DNA of 64,000 nucleotides, taken from positions 1 to 64,000 of the forward strand of contig DOTG01000044.1 in assembly GCA_003512955.1 (NCBI GenBank), in the 5' to 3' direction. The DNA is from Marinilabiliales bacterium. Its GTDB lineage: Bacteria > Bacteroidota > Bacteroidia > Bacteroidales > SZUA-534. Numbering within the stretch: the stretch's first letter is position 1; each line of letters begins with the position of its first letter. This document shows positions 36,283 to 43,614 of this stretch, piece by piece. Under the pieces are notes generated by a model, which did no database searches, was not told where the DNA came from, and saw only the letters and a program-made list of their open reading frames with translations. The translations under genes were made by a program, and so were the position numbers.

Positions 36283-36444
36283 TGGTAAAAATTTTGGAAT
36301 CCAATATATGGGTTTTTTGGGGGTTTTCAATAAAGAATCCATTTTTGAAACCGTTAAATATTGATCCCCAAACAAGTACCGTAATGTTGAGAATTAAATG
36401 GGTGTGGCAACAACAGAAATCTGAACAATGGAACCTTCATCCAT

Positions 36445-36469
36445 TAAAAAACCCCGCGTTACCGGGGTT
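36445..36469 (-). terminator. Rho-independent terminator after nrfA
   Basis: A perfect 7-bp stem AACCCCG (36450-36456)/CGGGGTT (36463-36469) with a 6-nt loop. On the minus strand it is followed by a T run (A run at 36445-36451 on plus). It closes the nrfHA transcript, 15 bp past the nrfA stop. Confidence 0.9.
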
Positions 36470-36483
36470 CTTGTTCAACTACT

Positions 36484-38007
36484 TTAATCCGACAGGTTTG
36501 TAACACCGTAACCTTTTTCACGGTCATGTGCAGCCTCGTACCATTTCGGGACAATGGTTTCCAGAAATGCTTTTTTATCTTTTTCCATTTGAACTACATC
36601 CAAACCAATAAATTGCTGGGCTTTGGCTTTGGTATCAATATCAGGATACGGAATAGGTTCGTTGTATCCTAAATTGGCCAATAGCCGGGTAAGTTTCAAC
36701 CGACCTTCCTGGGCAATGACAATCCCGGAGGCAATCATCCGGCTAACCTCCACTGGAGCATGAAACGATGAACCATGTCCCGCGGCCGTATAATCCCAAC
36801 GCCATTGGGCATGCCGGATGTCAGTCAGAATCTCTTTCATTTGTTCTTCTGTGGCTCCTTTGTCCCATGCGAATTTAGCCTCCAGATGGGCTCTCACCAG
36901 CAACCGTTCCAATTCATCACGGTTTTCAATAATCTTGGTCTGGCGTTCGTACACATCCTGAACCAATTGTTGTGTCTCCTCACGGTGACATACCTGACAA
37001 GAGTTGGCCACATTATTCAATGGGCTTTGAATGTGGTGATCCGTAAACTTCTGTCCTCCTTCATTTTTATAAGGCATGTGGCAATCGGCACACGATACTC
37101 CCCGTTTGGCATGAATTCCGGTCATGTAAACCTCATAGTCGGGGTGTTGGGCTTTTAGCATGGGGGTTTTACTCAGGGAATGTGTCCAATCGCTGAACTC
37201 AATCTTATCATAATAAGCCTCCATGGCTTCAGCCGAAAAGCCATTGTCCCAAGGAAAAGTTAAATATGCAACCCCTTCAACAGGTTTCTTCTTGTTAAAA
37301 TAATATTCCACATGGCATTGGGCACAAACCAACGACCGCATTTCCTGATGTGAAGCCTCCTCCAGATTTTTTCCCAAACGGTTATAAGCCTCAACCAAAG
37401 CAGGACGAGAAATCCGTAGGTTCATGTTTTCAGCATCATGGCAGTCGGCACAGCCAATATGGTTCACAATTTCCGTTCCTTTAGTTTCCCAGGCACCTTT
37501 GTAAAATTCAGCCACTCCTACTTCGTTCATTTTGCGTGGCACATCGGGGCTTTTGCAAGTCCAGCAGGTATTTGGCAGTCCACTGGTTTTTCCATCCATT
37601 GGTGCCCCAGTACGCAAAGTCTGATGAACATCGGTTACGGCATAGGCATGCCCACGGCCTTGTTTATAATCTTTTGAGAAGGGGTAACCCGCCCAAAGTA
37701 TGACCAAACGGGGATCTTCTGCAAGCATATCTACCGTGGCATTGCCATTATACATACTTCGGAATGTGGTGTCTTTGGTCTGCATGTACGACTGATACTG
37801 ACGTGGAAAGTTCTTGCCCCATACCTCGTTTCGTGGTTCAAATTGTGAATGTTTAACCTGTGGAGTGTAAGCAAACTGAGCTTCAGCCCTACGCTCTATC
37901 ACCGATGAGGCCAACATGCCCAATAAAAATACAATCAATACAGTTGAGAAGAATAACAGCCATCCCAAATAGGGCTTTTCTTTGATTTGTTCGGTTAGTG
38001 ATTTCAT
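36484..38007 (-). CDS. nrfA: Ammonia-forming cytochrome c nitrite reductase
   Basis: A 507-residue pentaheme enzyme reducing nitrite to ammonium with six electrons in the periplasm. The heme motifs in order are CWTCK (the special lysine-ligated catalytic heme), CADCH, CAQCH, CADCH and CQVCH. VEYYF after the third heme is near the calcium/active-site region. The N-terminal helix (about 13-33) looks like an uncleaved anchor or signal. The electron donor NrfH is encoded just upstream (152 bp gap). A terminator follows. Confidence 0.97.
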   Translation of the reverse strand: MKSLTEQIKEKPYLGWLLFFSTVLIVFLLGMLASSVIERRAEAQFAYTPQVKHSQFEPRNEVWGKNFPRQYQSYMQTKDTTFRSMYNGNATVDMLAEDPRLVILWAGYPFSKDYKQGRGHAYAVTDVHQTLRTGAPMDGKTSGLPNTCWTCKSPDVPRKMNEVGVAEFYKGAWETKGTEIVNHIGCADCHDAENMNLRISRPALVEAYNRLGKNLEEASHQEMRSLVCAQCHVEYYFNKKKPVEGVAYLTFPWDNGFSAEAMEAYYDKIEFSDWTHSLSKTPMLKAQHPDYEVYMTGIHAKRGVSCADCHMPYKNEGGQKFTDHHIQSPLNNVANSCQVCHREETQQLVQDVYERQTKIIENRDELERLLVRAHLEAKFAWDKGATEEQMKEILTDIRHAQWRWDYTAAGHGSSFHAPVEVSRMIASGIVIAQEGRLKLTRLLANLGYNEPIPYPDIDTKAKAQQFIGLDVVQMEKDKKAFLETIVPKWYEAAHDREKGYGVTNLSD

Positions 38008-38159
38008 TTAATATGCTTTTTTTCAAAGGTCAGATGCCACCCACATGTTTCTGAAATCTCATTCATTTATATTTTCAGAAATCCAGTTATCTGCCTTTGT
38101 GTTTTACATAGTTGGTCATGTGGGATTTTCAGTAACTTTATTTAAAAATCGTAACATTG

Positions 38160-38750
38160 TTAAGGTTTATCGTCCATAAGCATTTTGAGCCAATCCGGAA
38201 CCGGGCTTTCAGGCAACGGCACTCTTGCGTATGGCGTACTCGAAAGGCTGTTTACCCGTCCGTGGGGAACCTCCCGGTGACATTCCCAGCACTTGCGCCC
38301 GGTACGTTCATGTTTAAAATGATTATTCGCCAGTTTCTGATCCACATCCAAGAGTTTTTCGTGGCAACGGATGCAATTCTGATGCACCACTTCCTGCCCC
38401 TCTTCATGAATCATAATAACCTGAGGTTCGCTCCGTAACGTAAAAATGGTGGCATGGCGCATCCCATCTTTGGCTTTAAAGTAATATTTATTAAAAACAT
38501 TGTTGTGGGGAACATGGCAATCGTTACAATTGGTCCATTGCCTATGCGAACTGTGTTGCCATGTGGCATATTGCGGTGCCATAATATGGCAGTTGACACA
38601 GGTGGTAGGTTCATCGGAAAGATACGAAACTGCTTTACTTATTTTAAAAAGGTAAAGAGCCAACCCAACAAATATCCCTAAAACTAAGATGACCGGAAAT
38701 TTCCAAGGATCGGGGGGAATCAGGTAACGGAAAAATTTAACTGAGGCCAT
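38160..38750 (-). CDS. nrfH: Membrane-bound tetraheme quinol dehydrogenase
   Basis: A 196-residue NapC/NirT-family cytochrome with one N-terminal membrane helix (about 18-36) and four heme motifs: CVNCH, CNDCH, CIRCH and CWECH. It oxidises menaquinol at the outer face of the inner membrane and passes electrons to NrfA. It is the first gene of the nrfHA operon and has a strong promoter/operator candidate directly upstream. Confidence 0.95.
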   Translation of the reverse strand: MASVKFFRYLIPPDPWKFPVILVLGIFVGLALYLFKISKAVSYLSDEPTTCVNCHIMAPQYATWQHSSHRQWTNCNDCHVPHNNVFNKYYFKAKDGMRHATIFTLRSEPQVIMIHEEGQEVVHQNCIRCHEKLLDVDQKLANNHFKHERTGRKCWECHREVPHGRVNSLSSTPYARVPLPESPVPDWLKMLMDDKP

Positions 38751-38771
38751 ATTTTTGATGTTTTGTTATAT

Positions 38772-38816
38772 CAAAAGTAGCTCATTCAATCCTCATAAAA
38801 TGTAACACTTGTTACA
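38772..38816 (-). promoter_or_regulatory. nrfH promoter with Crp/Fnr-like palindrome
   Basis: On the minus strand TACTTTTG (38779-38772) fits the Bacteroidota -7 consensus TAnnTTTG. Upstream of it lies the perfect palindrome TGTAACA-CT-TGTTACA (38801-38816). The centre is about 40 bp before the predicted transcription start, the position used by class II Crp/Fnr activators. I infer a nitrite/NO- or oxygen-responsive Crp/Fnr-family regulator; no such gene is in the window. Confidence 0.6.
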
Positions 38817-38909
38817 CAGCCTTCATATTTTTCATGTTTTCCGATAATTTTTCAATAATAACCTTACTTGGTTTTAGAATGCAGGTTTAGTACCTAATAA
38901 GAATTGAGT

Positions 38910-39413
38910 TTATTCCAAACAAAAAAGGTTCAGCAATTCGGCATGCTGTGGGAATTGACAGATCAAATCCCCCGTTTCAGCCAATTCAAAATCCTCCCAC
39001 TCAAAACCGGGTGAAACCAAACAGCTCATCAAACAAAAATCAACCGAAGCATCAAGGTGTGCCGCAAACCAGCTTCCCGCAGGAATAAGTACCTGAAGGT
39101 TTTCATGCTGATCGGGATTGGGTCCCAATCGCTCTACAAACCACTCCTGTCCGGGAGTAATCATGTATATGGTCAAAGGCCCACCCTGTTGGTAAAGCCA
39201 AATCTCATCCGATTGTAACCGATGAAAATGGGAATATTCCCCTTTTTGTAGCAGAAAATAGATTAATGAAGCACATCGACGGGTTACCCTGCAATTGTTA
39301 AGTTCCTTACTTGTGTAAAATCCCGATTGATAAGTCTGCGCGAAACTTCCTCCTTCAGGGTGAGGTTCCAGTTGAAGTTGTTCTATCCAAAACAATGCAT
39401 CCTTTTTGTTCAT
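38910..39413 (-). CDS. Cupin-fold protein (DUF985 type)
   Basis: A 167-residue single cupin domain of the DUF985 type: LQLEPHPEGGSFAQTYQS at the start, then SLIYFLLQKGEYSHFHRLQSDEIW with the cupin histidines, and LIPAGSWFAAHL followed by LVSPGFEWEDFEL. Function of the family is not settled; it is often thought to bind a sugar nucleotide or small ligand. It overlaps the end of the Memo-AMMECR1 gene by 4 bp, so the two are cotranscribed. Confidence 0.85.
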   Translation of the reverse strand: MNKKDALFWIEQLQLEPHPEGGSFAQTYQSGFYTSKELNNCRVTRRCASLIYFLLQKGEYSHFHRLQSDEIWLYQQGGPLTIYMITPGQEWFVERLGPNPDQHENLQVLIPAGSWFAAHLDASVDFCLMSCLVSPGFEWEDFELAETGDLICQFPQHAELLNLFCLE

Positions 39414-40918
39414 GGCCGTTCTTTTTCAGAAAAGACGATGGCCGTATAGGTAAACAAATCGGCATCTTTCCATCCCTCCCAACCTAACCCGGCTTTGTTG
39501 CGCGAACAATAACCAAGGAATTCATCCACGGTCCAGTGATTATCGGAAGCAACCTGCGGTAAAAGTGTGCCGTGGCTTAATCCTTTTTGGATATAAATAC
39601 CGTGGGTACCTATCACAATGTCTTCCTTACACTTAATTTTTTGCAATGGCGTCAATACTGAAATTTCAATCTCCGCATGTTTCAGTTCTTCCAATTTGAG
39701 CGGTTCAAATCGGCTATCACTTGTAGCCGCGGCTATGGCCATCTTTTGAACCACTTTATATAAAGGTTCATCGGCTTCAAACCGGCCAATACACCCCTTT
39801 AATTTTCCATCCAGATGAAGGGTAACAAAAGCCCCGGTATGATTGGTTAGGTTTTGAGGTACCGAATGGGGTTCTTTGGTTTTATGCTTAATTAGGTATT
39901 CGTTAATAGTTTGCCTGGCCAATACCAATAAATACTGTTTTTCATCCGCAGTGAGTTCAAAAATAGGCTTGGGTTTTCCGGCAACAGCAATTATCGACCA
40001 GTATCCTACCACCCGTTGATGATCGCCGTAAGGACTGTCGCCTGAGTTATTATATTTGATGGGTTCAAAATGGATGCCGGTATTGTTTTGAGTAAGATAC
40101 ATCAATGTCAGGATTCCCGAAATACCGCAAGCACTCGTGGCAAGGTTTGGAATAGCCAGATTCTTATTTTCGATAAGTGTTTCTTTTACTTTTTGAATTT
40201 CATTGGAAACAATGGCCTCCATGGTAGCTGTATCAACACTTTGGGCTTTTTGATAATTGGGATAATGCGAAAAATCGGAACTGATGATAAAAATATTGTC
40301 TGGATTAAAGTAAGGTTGCAGGCTTTCTGCCAAAGATTTTAATACCGGTTCATGGTCGGTGCCAATAATAATAGGTACCAATTTGAAAGGCTTTTTCAAA
40401 TAATATTGCAAAAAAGGTAACTGAACTTCCAGGCTATGTTCCTGTTTATCAGCCTCAGGCACATATTTAAACATTGGGTTCGTGGTCATTAATTGGTTGG
40501 CAATCTCACGATTCACCTCTACCTCTCCAAGCGGGGTTACATAATTTCCCAAATTATATACCGAAGCACCCTGCACAGGATAATGGTGGCTGGGTGCCAA
40601 AATAAAAATATTTTTGTAAGGTTGTTCCGGATTAAGCTGCAAGTAGGCACTGGCAGCCACATCACCTGAAAACACATACCCAGCATGAGGTACTATCAAG
40701 GCCTGAATGGTCCCTGCAAATTGTTTTTTGGAGTTGCCATCAAAATATTTTTTCAAGTCACTTTTAAGCTGATCGGGTTGCGCCGGATAGAACCGACCAC
40801 TAACCACGGGCTTTCTGTTGATAAGTTTTTCCATTTTTAATTCGGCGTTTCCCTGCGAATTACAACCTAACGTATGCAAAAACAAAAGGCCAACAATCGT
40901 TTTAAACGTATGGTTCAC
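39410..40918 (-). CDS. Exported Memo-AMMECR1 fusion lipoprotein (AmmeMemoRadiSam B + A)
   Basis: A 502-residue two-domain protein. The start has a signal sequence with a lipobox-like LHTLGC (Cys about 19), so it is probably a lipoprotein. Residues about 33-300 form a Memo domain (KPVVSGRFYPAQPDQL, PHAGYVFSGDVAASAY, SSDFSHYPNY), related to extradiol dioxygenases. Residues about 325-500 form an AMMECR1 domain with the family mark LKGCIGRF and SDSRFEPL. The radical-SAM partner usually encoded with them is not in the window. Biochemical role unknown. Confidence 0.85.
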   Translation of the reverse strand: MNHTFKTIVGLLFLHTLGCNSQGNAELKMEKLINRKPVVSGRFYPAQPDQLKSDLKKYFDGNSKKQFAGTIQALIVPHAGYVFSGDVAASAYLQLNPEQPYKNIFILAPSHHYPVQGASVYNLGNYVTPLGEVEVNREIANQLMTTNPMFKYVPEADKQEHSLEVQLPFLQYYLKKPFKLVPIIIGTDHEPVLKSLAESLQPYFNPDNIFIISSDFSHYPNYQKAQSVDTATMEAIVSNEIQKVKETLIENKNLAIPNLATSACGISGILTLMYLTQNNTGIHFEPIKYNNSGDSPYGDHQRVVGYWSIIAVAGKPKPIFELTADEKQYLLVLARQTINEYLIKHKTKEPHSVPQNLTNHTGAFVTLHLDGKLKGCIGRFEADEPLYKVVQKMAIAAATSDSRFEPLKLEELKHAEIEISVLTPLQKIKCKEDIVIGTHGIYIQKGLSHGTLLPQVASDNHWTVDEFLGYCSRNKAGLGWEGWKDADLFTYTAIVFSEKERP

Positions 40919-40953
40919 AACTGTTTTTAAACAAATTTAGGGATAAAAAGGCA

Positions 40954-41769
40954 CTATTCAAGCGATGCTTCCTTTTTCTTATAAACCCATTCTGAGATTT
41001 TAATACTTATTTCGAAAAGGAAATATAATGGAATGAATACCAGGGTTTGGCTGATAACATCCGGTGGGGTAATAATGGCGGCAATAATCAACAACACCAC
41101 AATTATAATCTTACGGCTACGCTTCATAAACTGGGGTGAAATAATTCCGGTTTTTGTAAGGAAATAAACAAAAACCGGTATCTCAAAAACCACTCCCATG
41201 GATAGGCACAATGAAATAATATTGCTCAGGTAGGAGCTTAAAGTAATGGTATTGGCCACTTGCGCACTAACCTGATAATTACCTAAAAAATTGATGGTTA
41301 AAGGAACAATTAAATAATAAGCAAAAACCACCCCAAGTATAAACAAAAAGGAACAAACCAATACAGCCCCCCTGCTGTATTTTCGCTCACGCTGACGCAA
41401 AGCTGGTTTAATAAAACGCCAAATTTCATAGATAATATAGGGGCTGGCAAAAAATATCCCGATGGCAAACGACATTAAAATGTGCGTTGTGAATTGCCCT
41501 GAAAGTTTAATGTTTATTAACTGCAAATGGCTGTTATCTAAACAAAGCGATGGGGAATCGAATCGTTCACCAATTTGGCAGAGAATCCTGTTGGTAAAAA
41601 ACCAAGGTTCTTTGGGAGCTAAAATTATTTTATCAAAGATAAAATCCTTCTTAATAAAAGCTAATATGCTTAAACTAGTAACAGCAATAATTGAACGGAC
41701 AAATACCCATCGTAATTCTTCCAGATGATCCCAAAAGGTCATCTCCACATTGTTTTTGGTATCTGTCAT
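40954..41769 (-). CDS. tatC: Twin-arginine translocase subunit TatC
   Basis: A 271-residue integral membrane protein with six helices and the conserved N-terminal MTFWDHLEELRWVF, which binds the twin-arginine signal. A mid-protein region SPYIIYEIWRFIKPALRQRERKYS is also conserved. A loop of about 30 residues between helices 1 and 2 is longer than in E. coli, as in other Bacteroidota. With TatA it exports folded proteins, probably including the molybdoenzyme at 54071-56314. It lies 6 bp after tatA. Confidence 0.95.
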   Translation of the reverse strand: MTDTKNNVEMTFWDHLEELRWVFVRSIIAVTSLSILAFIKKDFIFDKIILAPKEPWFFTNRILCQIGERFDSPSLCLDNSHLQLINIKLSGQFTTHILMSFAIGIFFASPYIIYEIWRFIKPALRQRERKYSRGAVLVCSFLFILGVVFAYYLIVPLTINFLGNYQVSAQVANTITLSSYLSNIISLCLSMGVVFEIPVFVYFLTKTGIISPQFMKRSRKIIIVVLLIIAAIITPPDVISQTLVFIPLYFLFEISIKISEWVYKKKEASLE

Positions 41770-41775
41770 ATTGCG

Positions 41776-42012
41776 TTACTGCAAACGGGTAGTTTCCTGA
41801 ATATCTTTCGAAACGCTGTTAATCTCTTTCTTGATATCCTTTAACTCGGCACCTACTTCACTTTCGTTGGCTGCTTTTTTAAATTCATTGATGCCTTTCC
41901 CCAGACCTTTCATCAGTTCAGGAATTTTTTTACCTCCAAAAAGAAGCAAAACAACGATTAATATAAGTAACACCTCTTGGCCACCAATAATTCCTAACAA
42001 AATTGTATTCAT
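41776..42012 (-). CDS. tatA: Twin-arginine translocase subunit TatA
   Basis: A 78-residue protein with one N-terminal membrane helix, the conserved FGGKKIPELMKGLGKGINEFKKA hinge and amphipathic helix (about 25-47), and an acidic/Lys-rich tail. The FG motif after the helix is intact. It polymerises to form the Tat channel with TatC. First gene of the tatAC pair. Confidence 0.94.
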   Translation of the reverse strand: MNTILLGIIGGQEVLLILIVVLLLFGGKKIPELMKGLGKGINEFKKAANESEVGAELKDIKKEINSVSKDIQETTRLQ

Positions 42013-42357
42013 AGCATAAAATTTTTAACAGGCGTAAAAATAAGTAATATTCTAAATATATCTACATTTTTAGATATTTTAAATTCCATTAAGTAAAAAA
42101 CCTCAGTTATGAGGTTCCATGCGGTTCTATTTGTTTTTAGAATTACAAAAATATTCCTAACTTATAATCAAATAATCAATAAAAAAATAGGATATTTTTC
42201 TAATTTTGAACAACTGGAAATTCAAATTTAGTCAAAATTAGCCTTAAAATTTCTTTTCATAGAAGTAAACGGTGTTGTAAAGATTTGGATATAAACATAA
42301 AAAGACTATTTTTGTGCTAGGGATGTATAAAAAAAAGGATTCATTTAATTTTAAATT
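42013..42357. promoter_or_regulatory. Divergent region between tatA and the HNH gene, with stem-loop and promoter
   Basis: About 345 AT-rich bases. A perfect 7-bp stem AACCTCA/TGAGGTT (42099-42116, GTTA loop) is flanked on the minus strand by a T run, so it could terminate or attenuate transcription toward tatA. On the plus strand TTTG (42284-42287), a 19-bp spacer and TATTTTTG (42307-42314) fit the full Bacteroidota promoter, 43 bp before the HNH gene. Confidence 0.6.
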
Positions 42358-42951
42358 ATGAAAGAAGAAAAATTTTGGAATGAGGAGTGGAAACGCTTCA
42401 CCCTTACTGGAATGCGCGATGGCGAGATTTATGAAGTCTCCAATTATGGTCGTGTAAGGCATTTCAATGTCAAAAAGAACGATTGGCAGTTTTTATCTAC
42501 TATTAATCAGTTCAAGGATAAAAGTGGGTTTGAATATGTCAACAATTTCAAACGGATAAAAGGTACCGTGAAACGGGTCACCGAATCTGTTCACCGTTTG
42601 GTAGCTGCCAATTTTATTCCACGCCCGACCGAAAGGCACAAGTATGTGATCCACAAGGATTATAACAAGCTGAATAATTATGTGGAGAACCTAAAATGGG
42701 CGACTCAAAACGACTTGAACCATCACAACAACAACAACCCCAAAGTGAAATTTGCCCGCGAAAACCGTAAAGGCAATATTACTCACGCCAAACTTACTGA
42801 AACGGATGTCATCCGGTTAAAGAAAAAAATCAGAAGGGGGAAAAACCCATTGTACAAGATTGCTAAAGAATTCGGTATCACGCATACCCAATTGAATCGC
42901 ATCCGCAGGGGTGAAAACTGGGGCCATGTAAAGATTGATGATGAGGATTAA
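42358..42951 (+). CDS. NUMOD4-HNH family protein with C-terminal helix-turn-helix
   Basis: A 197-residue protein in three parts. Residues about 8-35 are a NUMOD4-type module (WKRFTLTGMRDGEIYEVSNYGRVR). Residues about 78-118 are an HNH-type nuclease core (VHRLVAANFI, then KYVIHKDYNKLNNYVENLKW) with the central His and Asn residues kept. Residues about 142-190 form a helix-turn-helix-like tail (YKIAKEFGITHTQLNRIRRG). This is the plan of free-standing homing endonucleases, but it stands in front of queE with only 20 bp between. It has its own consensus promoter. No intron or intein is visible around it. Confidence 0.8.
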   Translation: MKEEKFWNEEWKRFTLTGMRDGEIYEVSNYGRVRHFNVKKNDWQFLSTINQFKDKSGFEYVNNFKRIKGTVKRVTESVHRLVAANFIPRPTERHKYVIHKDYNKLNNYVENLKWATQNDLNHHNNNNPKVKFARENRKGNITHAKLTETDVIRLKKKIRRGKNPLYKIAKEFGITHTQLNRIRRGENWGHVKIDDED

Positions 42952-42971
42952 TCGATAAAATTTTTTAGGGT

Positions 42972-43604
42972 TTGAAACGAGAAGAGTTGCCTGGTAGAGG
43001 GGAAGGAAATGTGTTGCCTCTTGTTGAACAATTTTATACCCTTCAAGGAGAAGGTTTTCATACCGGTAAAGCTGCCTACTTTATCAGAATTGGCGGATGC
43101 GATATTGGTTGTCGTTGGTGCGATTCCAAAGTATCATGGAGTCCCGGGATACACCAGTTGGTACCCGTTGAAGATATTGTCGCTAAAGTTCTTGAAACAC
43201 CAGCCAGAGCAGTTGTGGTAACAGGTGGAGAACCTTCTCTCTATAATTTAAATCCGCTCTGTGATGCTTTAAAAAAGCATTCCATTGAAACATTTCTGGA
43301 AACTTCCGGGGCCTACCCATTAACAGGCACGTGGGATTGGATATGCCTTTCGCCCAAGCGGAACATGCATCCAAAACCCGCAATTTATCAAGCAGCCGAT
43401 GAGCTGAAAATGATTATTTATGAACCCGACGATTATTTGTGGGCCGAAGAATGTGCCAAACGTATCCGGCTCAACTGCTTGCGGTTTTTACAACCGGAAT
43501 GGAGCCGTTTTAGCATCAACATCGGTCCGATTGTAGAATATGCCAAAACCCATCCCGACTGGATGGTCTCCCTGCAATCGCACAAATTTATGCGCATTCC
43601 GTAA
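42972..43604 (+). CDS. queE: 7-Carboxy-7-deazaguanine synthase
   Basis: A radical-SAM enzyme of about 210 residues that makes CDG, a precursor of queuosine in tRNA. The iron-sulfur motif is CDIGCRWC (CxxxCxxC), and TGGEPSLY is the SAM-binding region. EQFYTLQGEGFHTGKAAYFI is the usual start of the domain. There is no ATG in frame: the chain must begin at TTG (42972) or GTG (43014). TTG with K-R-E-E after it is preferred, since it follows the HNH stop by 20 bp. The stop lies 10 bp from the convergent RSH gene's stop. Confidence 0.92.
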   Translation: MKREELPGRGEGNVLPLVEQFYTLQGEGFHTGKAAYFIRIGGCDIGCRWCDSKVSWSPGIHQLVPVEDIVAKVLETPARAVVVTGGEPSLYNLNPLCDALKKHSIETFLETSGAYPLTGTWDWICLSPKRNMHPKPAIYQAADELKMIIYEPDDYLWAEECAKRIRLNCLRFLQPEWSRFSINIGPIVEYAKTHPDWMVSLQSHKFMRIP

Positions 43605-43614
43605 TGTTTTGGAG

